Virus record (IMG/VR): IMGVR_UViG_3300037502_000915
Location: 1-46,041 of that record
Length of the DNA stretch: 46,041 nt
Reading direction: 5' to 3' (one strand)
Source: a virus
Part shown: positions 42,701 through 46,041 of the stretch, piece after piece
Position numbering within the stretch: the first letter of the stretch is position 1
Layout of the letters: each line of letters starts with the position of its first letter
Translations under genes and position numbers: made by a program
Notes under the pieces: model-generated
What the model was told of the DNA's origin: nothing
The model's database searches: none
The model's input: only the letters and a program-made list of their open reading frames with translations

Positions 42701-45254
42701 AAGTACCTGATGTCCCATCTGAACCACTTGTTCCGCTAGTACCCGAAGTTCCATCTGTTCCACTTGTACCCGATGTACCATCCGTTCCCGAAGTACCTGA
42801 AGTTCCATCCGTTCCCGAAGTACCCGATGTACCATCTGTTCCCGAAGTTCCTGAAGTTCCGTCAGTTCCACTTGTTCCTGATGTACCATCAGTTCCGCTT
42901 GTTCCTGAAGTTCCGTCCGTACCGCTAGTCCCTGAAGTACCGTCTGTTCCGCTAGTACCTGAAGTTCCATCAGAACCACTAGTACCCGAAGTACCATCAG
43001 TTCCGCTTGTTCCTGAAGTTCCTGATGTACCACTTGTTCCTGAAGTTCCATCTGTTCCGCTAGTACCTGAAGTTCCGTCTGTTCCGCTAGTACCCGAAGT
43101 TCCGTCTGTTCCCGATGTACCATCCGTTCCGCTAGTACCTGAAGTACCATCAGTTCCACTAGTCCCTGATGTTCCGTCTGTACCACTAGTACCCGAAGTT
43201 CCATCTGAACCACTTGTACCCGAAGTTCCATCTGAACCACTTGTACCCGAAGTACCTGATGTACCATCAGTCCCACTTGTTCCTGAAGTTCCGTCAGTCC
43301 CACTTGTACCTGAAGTACCATCAGTACCGCTTGTTCCCGAAGTACCATCAGTTCCGCTAGTGCCTGATGTTCCGTCTGTTCCGCTAGTACCTGAAGTTCC
43401 TGATGTACCATCCGTTCCACTAGTACCCGAAGTTCCATCTGAACCACTTGTACCCGAAGTTCCTGACGTACCATCCGTACCGCTAGTACCTGAAGTACCA
43501 TCAGTTCCTGAAGTACCTGAAGTACCTGAAGTTCCATCTGTACCACTTGTTCCTGAAGTACCGTCTGTTCCGCTAGTTCCTGACGTACCATCTGAACCAC
43601 TAGTACCCGAAGTACCATCAGTTCCGCTTGTTCCTGAAGTACCGTCTGTACCACTTGTTCCTGAAGTCCCGCTAGTTCCCGAAGTTCCATCTGAACCCGA
43701 AGTTCCTGATGTTCCATCTGAGCCCGAAGTTCCTGATGTTCCGTCTGTACCGCTAGTTCCTGAAGTACCATCTGTTCCACTTGTTCCTGATGTACCGTCT
43801 GTACCACTAGTTCCTGAAGTACCATCCGAACCGCTTGTTCCTGAAGTACCGTCCGTTCCCGAAGTCCCTGAAGTACCATCCGTACCGCTAGTCCCTGAAG
43901 TACCGTCCGTACCGCTAGTCCCTGAAGTACCGTCCGTTCCCGAAGTCCCTGACGTACCACTAGTCCCTGAACTACCACTAGTCCCTGATGTACCATCAGT
44001 TCCCGATGTTCCTGATGTACCACTAGTACCATTTATACCTGAAGAACCACTTGTACCCGAAGTACCATCAGTACCACTAGTACCTGATGTTCCGGTTGTT
44101 CCTGAAGTACCACTAGTTCCGTCTGAACCACTTGTACCTGAAGTACCACTTGTTCCATTAATACCTGAAGAACCGCTAGTTCCTGAAGACCCACTAATAC
44201 CATCTGTACCACTTGTCCCTGAAGAACCACTAATACCTGAAGTACCGCTTGTACCTGATGTTCCTCGAGTACCTGAAGTACCCGATGTTGAAGTATAAGC
44301 TACGGCAGCAACACCAACGTTTTTAATATCAACAATTATAGATGGTGCTGCCGGTATTAATGGAGATGTTTGTCCACTAACAGCTGTTAATTGTACACCT
44401 GTTTTAGTTGCTGAATAGGCAATTTCAATATAATCTCCTTGATTTAATTGAAGTATTGTTTGAATATATGGTAAGGCTTTAATAGAAGGAGTTTGAAAAC
44501 CTTCGATACTATTTGACCTATCAATATTATTACCATTTATTTTTAACCAAATATTAACATCTAAGTCACCATTAAATAGAGTTTTTTCAACCATTGGTGA
44601 AAATCCTATTTCATATATACCATTATATTGGATTGTTATTTGTGAACCATTAACTACGGAAATACCATTTTCTATTTCTATAGTGTCATAAGTTACTATA
44701 TATTCGGTATTAGCTAAAGTAGCAAATTGAGTTTGAGAACTACTATATGTCGCATAATAATTTGCAACTCCGGCACCTGACGTACCTGAAGAACCACTTG
44801 TTCCTGAAGTCCCATTTACACCACTAGTACCTGAAGTACCATCTATTCCGCTAGTACCTGAAGTTCCATCTGTACCGCTAGTACCATCTGTTCCACTTGT
44901 TCCCGCTTGAGCAATTAAACCCCAATTAAAATTAACATCAGGAGAAGAACCACCTGATGGTATTGTTGTTGTTGCAACATATGAACTACCATTATAGTAT
45001 ACCACATCACCTTCAATATAATTAATTGAAGCTGACCAAACACCTTTCCAAGTAAAACTTTTTCCACTTGTACCCGATGTACCCGATGTACCTGATGTAC
45101 CGGAAGTACCGGCACTAAATTGAGCGGTTAAGGCTGAATAATATATGTAATTTGTTTGTCCTGTAGGCACCAGGTCATAGTTTACTATGACTAATAAGGA
45201 TTCCGGATATGCCGAAAATGCTTGTGGTAACTGTGAAATAGGTATATTTGCCAT
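36717..45254 (-). CDS. Giant Gly-Thr-Ser-repeat tail fibre (2845 residues)
   Basis: The protein is a mosaic fibre. Residues 1-47: N-terminal attachment part (start MANIPISQLPQAFSAYPESL). About 64-118: small carbohydrate-binding-like domain (KGVWSASINYIEGDVVYYNG, WGLIAQAG). About 165-317: C1q/TNF-like beta domain. About 320-1110: long GTSGTDGTSG repeat. About 1110-1285: beta domain (FATIPAGVQRFHLHFLKQAS). About 1285-1445: second GTS block. About 1445-1585: second C1q-like domain (GYYHIQVAVWWDAGS). About 1585-2155: third GTS block. About 2160-2700: Cys-rich beta-helix of GGG-x-x-N units. About 2700-2845: C-terminal cap (FSIDHPNPSL, LRLNHSFVESPTAGDNLYRY). The GTS parts are expected to be extended and collagen-like, and carry hundreds of Thr and Ser for O-glycosylation. 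It is preceded by a TATTTAT element and ends at a strong terminator. Confidence 0.9.
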   Translation of the reverse strand: MANIPISQLPQAFSAYPESLLVIVNYDLVPTGQTNYIYYSALTAQFSAGTSGTSGTSGTSGTSGKSFTWKGVWSASINYIEGDVVYYNGSSYVATTTIPSGGSSPDVNFNWGLIAQAGTSGTDGTSGTDGTSGTSGIDGTSGTSGVNGTSGTSGSSGTSGAGVANYYATYSSSQTQFATLANTEYIVTYDTIEIENGISVVNGSQITIQYNGIYEIGFSPMVEKTLFNGDLDVNIWLKINGNNIDRSNSIEGFQTPSIKALPYIQTILQLNQGDYIEIAYSATKTGVQLTAVSGQTSPLIPAAPSIIVDIKNVGVAAVAYTSTSGTSGTRGTSGTSGTSGISGSSGTSGTDGISGSSGTSGSSGINGTSGTSGTSGSDGTSGTSGTTGTSGTSGTDGTSGTSGSSGINGTSGTSGTSGTDGTSGTSGSSGTSGTSGTSGTDGTSGTSGTDGTSGTSGTDGTSGTSGTDGTSGTSGSDGTSGTSGTDGTSGTSGTDGTSGTSGTDGTSGTSGSDGTSGTSGSDGTSGTSGTSGTSGTDGTSGTSGTDGTSGTSGSDGTSGTSGTDGTSGTSGTDGTSGTSGTSGTDGTSGTSGTDGTSGTSGTSGSDGTSGTSGTDGTSGTSGTSGTDGTSGTSGTDGTSGTSGTDGTSGTSGTDGTSGTSGTDGTSGTSGTSGSDGTSGTSGSDGTSGTSGTDGTSGTSGTDGTSGTSGTDGTSGTDGTSGTSGTDGTSGTSGTDGTSGTSGTSGTSGTSGTDGTSGTSGSDGTSGTSGTDGTSGTSGTDGTSGTSGTDGTSGTSGTDGTSGTSGTDGTSGTSGTDGTSGTSGTDGTSGTSGTDGTSGTSGTSGSDGTSGTSGTDGTSGTSGTDGTSGTSGTDGTSGTSGTSGTDGTSGTSGTSGTDGTSGTSGTDGTSGTSGTDGTSGTSGTDGTSGTSGTDGTSGTSGTDGTSGTSGTSGTDGTSGTSGTDGTSGTSGTSGSDGTSGTSGTDGTSGTSGTDGTSGTSGTDGTSGTSGTDGTSGTSGTDGTSGTSGTDGTSGTSGTDGTSGTSGTSGTDGTSGTSGSDGTSGTSGTSGTSGTDGTSGTSGTDGTSGTSGTSGTSGTSGTSGTTGTSGTSGLSGISAGQTYYFNESQNSDVSGYKVLSTIPSSATTQTVTTNLTGSQQNVLVSDYITPQLGFATIPAGVQRFHLHFLKQASNDDIDAYVEIQLADSTGTPIGSTITSNVALIGWVSAVIPVELVVDIVLPTTTIDPTNRMIVRLYLNNNDATAHSVVYYTEGNSYYSFVVTSVGSVGGTAGTSGSSGTSGTSGTSGTDGTSGTSGTSGTSGTTGTSGTSGTDGTSGTSGTSGTDGTSGTSGTTGTSGTSGTTGTSGTSGSDGTSGTSGTTGTSGTSGTTGTSGTSGTSGSSATSGTSGTSATSGTSGSSGVNGTSGTSGTSGTTGTSGSSGISPTGLVASNYVAKGYKNGTAQTIPNNTDTVVTFIDDFDPQGWITSNKFQPTIEGYYHIQVAVWWDAGSVTNNQNNIQVRKNGSTQVAIQQAQILTGSGYGQEIDIIIYFNGTTDYIEVTAFTGNPTSQNINGASSGTWITGALIVGGGSSGTSGTSGSSGTTGTSGTSGTSGSSGVNGTSGTTGTSGTSGSSATSGTSGTTGTSGTSGSSGVNGTSGTSGTTGTSGTSGSSATSGTSGSSGDNGSSGTSGTTGTSGTSGANGSSGTSGTTGTSGTSGSSATSGTSGSSGANGSSGTSGTTGTSGTSGSSATSGTSGSSGANGSSGTSGTTGTSGTSGSSATSGTSGSSGANGSSGTSGTTGTSGTSGSSATSGTSGSSGANGSSGTSGTTGTSGTSGSSATSGTSGSSGANGSSGTSGTTGTSGTSGSSATSGTSGSSGANGSSGTSGTTGTSGTSGSSATSGTSGSSGANGSSGTSGTTGTSGTRGTSGTSGSSGVNGSSGTSGTSGSSGSSGANGSSGTSGTSGSSGANGSSGTSGTSGSSGANGSSGTSGTTGTSGSSGANGSSGTSGTSGSSGANGSSGTSGSSGANGTSGTSGTTGTSGTRGTSGTSGSSGANGSSGTSGTSGSSGANGSSGTSGTSGSSGANGSSGTSGTSGTSGANGSSGTSGTSGTSGTTGTSGTSGLSGVNGTSGTSGSSGANGSSGTSGSSGINVGSSAVIILGGGACSSVRTGVSNASTGACSAVLGGSSNSGGTNFSVIGGGCGNNISNGAYGIIVGGRSNVSCCFGFIGGGCFNSVWGIYSSIVSGCLNLIQTACHSSIGGGLSNLVTTGANRSFIGGGRSSYISTSYSTIAGGQNNSVITQAHSTIGGGRKNCITSCAGFIGGGFCNTISNKYSTIGGGISNTLSGYQASILGGAGNTSSGQQSAIGGGCSNIVSGTRSVIGGGSSNCVTDTASSILGGESNCVTGKNGNAIIGGCKNSINQSSGNSNIGGGVSNTIAASYSSLIGGGYKNYIAASLCSLIVGGRNHYIKANCSFIGGGCGNNVTGNLSTIVGGRKNFINTTNSVIVGGAVNCVCYTYSFIGGGYQNIVNSSCSTIGGGYRACIIGGGYSKFGTIGGGGANYIANSYSSIIGGGILNCIWLTSGSNPGNTACNNSILGGKGNHIKETNGYSYVRLRHNTITGGEANCIRNVAASTDVDGNFIGGGTNNLIEATRCSVIVGGYKNIINGKNAYNFNSILGGSYNIISGNYYNSHIIGSNRTANASNTTFVNYLDKQGGTFSIDHPNPSLSCTLRLNHSFVESPTAGDNLYRYIVVTSGGTATIELPDYFQYLNKDVQIWVTPTDSFAIGYGKINESYTEVTIYGNQDVEFNVLIVGTRKDKNTKFWKGVETPQPNKCNDV
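37160..38765 (-). repeat. Beta-helix repeat region of the fibre (GGG-x-x-N units)
   Basis: About 30 units of 14-18 residues with the pattern S-x-I-G-G-G-x-x-N-x-I/V, for example STIAGGQNNSVITQAH and SIGGGLSNLVTTGAN. The pattern resembles YadA-type head and phage beta-helix repeats. Many units carry Cys at equivalent positions (GGGCGNN, GGGCSNIV, SSNCVTD). The DNA shows degenerate repeats of CCACCACCAAT on the plus strand. Confidence 0.8.
38784..40488 (-). repeat. Third GTS block of the fibre, with ANG/SSG variants
   Basis: Codes for GTSGTTGTSG-, GSSGANGSS- and GSSATSG-type units. The plus strand carries the complement as repeated CCTGAAGAACC and CCACTTGTTCC words. The synonymous codon choice is mixed, so the amino-acid sequence, not the DNA, appears to be selected. 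Confidence 0.9.
39541..40170 (-). repeat. Seven 90-bp tandem repeats inside the fibre
   Basis: The word GTTGCACTTGAACC or a close variant recurs at about 39548, 39638, 39728, 39818, 39908, 39998 and 40088, exactly 90 bases apart. The unit is 30 residues (GTSGTTGTSGTSGSSATSGT, then SGSSGANGSS). Units three to five are nearly identical in DNA, which shows recent duplication or homogenisation. Confidence 0.85.
40918..41395 (-). repeat. Second GTS block of the fibre
   Basis: About 160 residues of GTSGTSGTTGTSG-type sequence between two globular beta domains. Confidence 0.88.
41918..44292 (-). repeat. First and longest GTS block of the fibre
   Basis: About 790 residues, mostly the nonapeptide GTSGTDGTS with GSD variants. 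The 27-base unit is kept in protein but scattered in codons (GGT/GGA/GGC/GGG, ACT/ACA/ACG, TCA/AGT/TCT). Asp recurs about every nine residues, giving a regular negative charge. Confidence 0.92.
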
Positions 45255-45278
45255 CTATATGTATAAACTTATTTATCC

Positions 45279-45287
45279 TATAAATAC
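45279..45287 (-). promoter_or_regulatory. TATTTAT element before the fibre gene
   Basis: Sense reading GTATTTATA followed by GGATAAATAAG, 24 nt before the ATG at 45254. Confidence 0.5.
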
Positions 45288-45350
45288 TTGTGAAATGAGT
45301 ATTTGCCCCATCAACCCTAAAAACAATATTTTTTTTTCTTATGTAAAAAA

Positions 45351-45376
45351 AAATCCCCCATTTTATTGGAGGATTT
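45351..45376 (-). terminator. Terminator of the Thr-Pro protein gene
   Basis: AAATCCCCCA (45351-45360) and TGGAGGATTT (45367-45376) pair with one C-A mismatch; nine T follow in the minus direction. It lies 8 bases after the stop at 45384. Confidence 0.88.
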
Positions 45377-45383
45377 AATTTTA

Positions 45384-45887
45384 TTATGGACAACCACAAG
45401 GGTTGGTACAAGTTGATGTAGGTTTTGGTGTTTTACTTGGTGTTAGTGTATTTGTCGGTTCAGGACAACCACATGGATTAGTACAAGTTCCTGTTGGTGT
45501 AGGGGTTAATGTTGGTGTAGGTGTTGATGTATTTGTTGGTGTTGGTGTTGGAGGGACTAAACAAGGGTTTAATGTTGCTGTTGGTGTTGGTGTAGAAGTA
45601 CTTGTCATTGTAGGTGTAGGAGTACTTGTTAGTGTTGGAGTTGGGGTAGGTGTTGGTGTTGGTCTTGGAACATTTAAAATATTTGGACATTCCACACCAT
45701 TTAATGTTACAATAATAGTATAAACCCCATAAACATCTCTTGGAGGTGTTAACAAATAGGGCCTAAATAAAAATGGGAGAGTTTGTTCCCCCAAATTTAT
45801 CGTAATATCTTCAATGTCCGGTTTAAAAATGATGTTAGCGATTTCCCCATCATAGTTAACACTATTGATTGTTATAGATTGTTGCAT
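45384..45887 (-). CDS. Thr-Pro-rich virion protein with C-terminal CGCP motifs
   Basis: The 167-residue protein begins with a beta domain of about 75 residues (MQQSITINSVNYDGEIANII, then LGEQTLPFLFRPYLLTPPRD and YTIIVTLNGVECP), like short immunoglobulin-fold domains of phage structural proteins. The rest is a Thr-Pro linker with (PT)n and STPTPT tracts, carrying the motif TCTNPCGCP near residue 138 and again at the very C-terminus. The repeated Cys motif could form disulfides or bind metal. It resembles the 24803-26125 protein in design. It is translated after the gene cut by the right edge (31 bases between stop and start) and ends at a terminator just before the fibre transcription unit. 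Confidence 0.65.
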   Translation of the reverse strand: MQQSITINSVNYDGEIANIIFKPDIEDITINLGEQTLPFLFRPYLLTPPRDVYGVYTIIVTLNGVECPNILNVPRPTPTPTPTPTLTSTPTPTMTSTSTPTPTATLNPCLVPPTPTPTNTSTPTPTLTPTPTGTCTNPCGCPEPTNTLTPSKTPKPTSTCTNPCGCP

Positions 45888-45918
45888 AATTACAATATTG
45901 GTAAATCACCCAATAATT

Positions 45919-46041
45919 TTATTTTTTATTTAATTCAAGATAGTATTGTAATCCTGATTTATTAGTCGGAACAATATCCTCATCTTTTAATTCATTACTA
46001 CCTAAATAAACAATCTCTTTTTCAATTGTATAAAGGTCTAA
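45919..46041 (-). CDS. C-terminal end of a protein cut by the window edge
   Basis: The frame is open from the right edge to a TAA at 45921-45919, giving 40 residues (LDLYTIEKEIVYLGSNELKD, then EDIVPTNKSGLQYYLELNKK). It runs in the same direction as the Thr-Pro gene 31 bases on and probably shares its transcript. The short sequence gives no family. Confidence 0.6.
   Translation of the reverse strand, partial: LDLYTIEKEIVYLGSNELKDEDIVPTNKSGLQYYLELNKK

Noticed and set aside
41918-44032. Second minus-strand frame of 704 codons through the GTS block
   Set aside because: A shifted frame of the same repeat, rich in Val, Gln, Leu and Glu without domains; the fibre frame is continuous through this region.
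38784-44292. Regular repeats as a possible CRISPR array
   Set aside because: Repeats are direct 9- or 27-base coding units without unique spacers of constant length, lying inside one long gene.
41974-44298. Plus-strand open frame of 774 codons, repeating VPLVPEVPS
   Set aside because: Same antisense effect of the GTS block.
45403-45723. Plus-strand frame of 106 codons, Gly-Val-rich
   Set aside because: Antisense of the Thr-Pro linker.

Overview
The window is a 46 kb piece of a large, AT-rich, tailed-phage genome of the contractile-tail (T4-like) kind. Evidence is a tail sheath (gp18-like), tail tube (gp19-like), a gp26-like tail assembly protein, the start of a tape measure protein, a neck protein, a family B DNA polymerase and a SNF2/UvsW-type helicase, in short operons on both strands. 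Starts lack Shine-Dalgarno sequences and often carry AAAACAAAT just before the ATG, which suggests a Bacteroidota host (inference). No tRNA, integrase, IS element or CRISPR array was seen.

Layout. 1-9.6 kb (minus strand): tape measure N-terminus, tail chaperone pair with a probable +1 programmed frameshift, tail tube, a HAD phosphatase, tail sheath, then a four-gene operon of unassigned, probably virion-related proteins; a small plus-strand ribbon-helix-helix gene sits between. 9.6-14.5 kb (plus): SNF2 helicase, a Mn-type superoxide dismutase fused to a PD-(D/E)XK nuclease-like domain, neck protein, small unknown. 14.6-17.4 kb (minus): DNA polymerase. 17.4-26.1 kb (minus): two Thr-rich virion proteins flanking four large glycosyltransferases. 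26.2-34.2 kb (plus): a 1447-residue five-domain glycosyltransferase/methyltransferase ending in a TibC-like iron-binding heptosyltransferase, an FkbM methyltransferase, a sulfation cassette (sulfotransferase, APS kinase, HxGH nucleotidyltransferase, small protein, DUF2061 membrane protein) and a GT9 enzyme. 34.3-36.6 kb (minus): GT25 and GT4-like enzymes. 36.7-45.3 kb (minus): a 2845-residue fibre with long Gly-Thr-Ser repeats, C1q-like domains and a beta-helix. 45.4-46.0 kb (minus): a Pro/Thr-rich protein and a cut gene.

How it fits together. About one third of the window encodes sugar transfer, sugar methylation and sulfation, and it lies among virion proteins with poly-Thr, Thr-Pro or Gly-Thr-Ser tracts, including an insert in the tail sheath. 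The most attractive reading is a phage-encoded mucin-like O-glycosylation and sulfation system that decorates the phage's own tail and fibres; modification of the host surface is the main alternative. Most virion genes follow a TATTTAT(A/C/G) element that looks like a late promoter, in the reverse orientation to the T4 late promoter TATAAATA. Strong hairpin terminators punctuate the operons.
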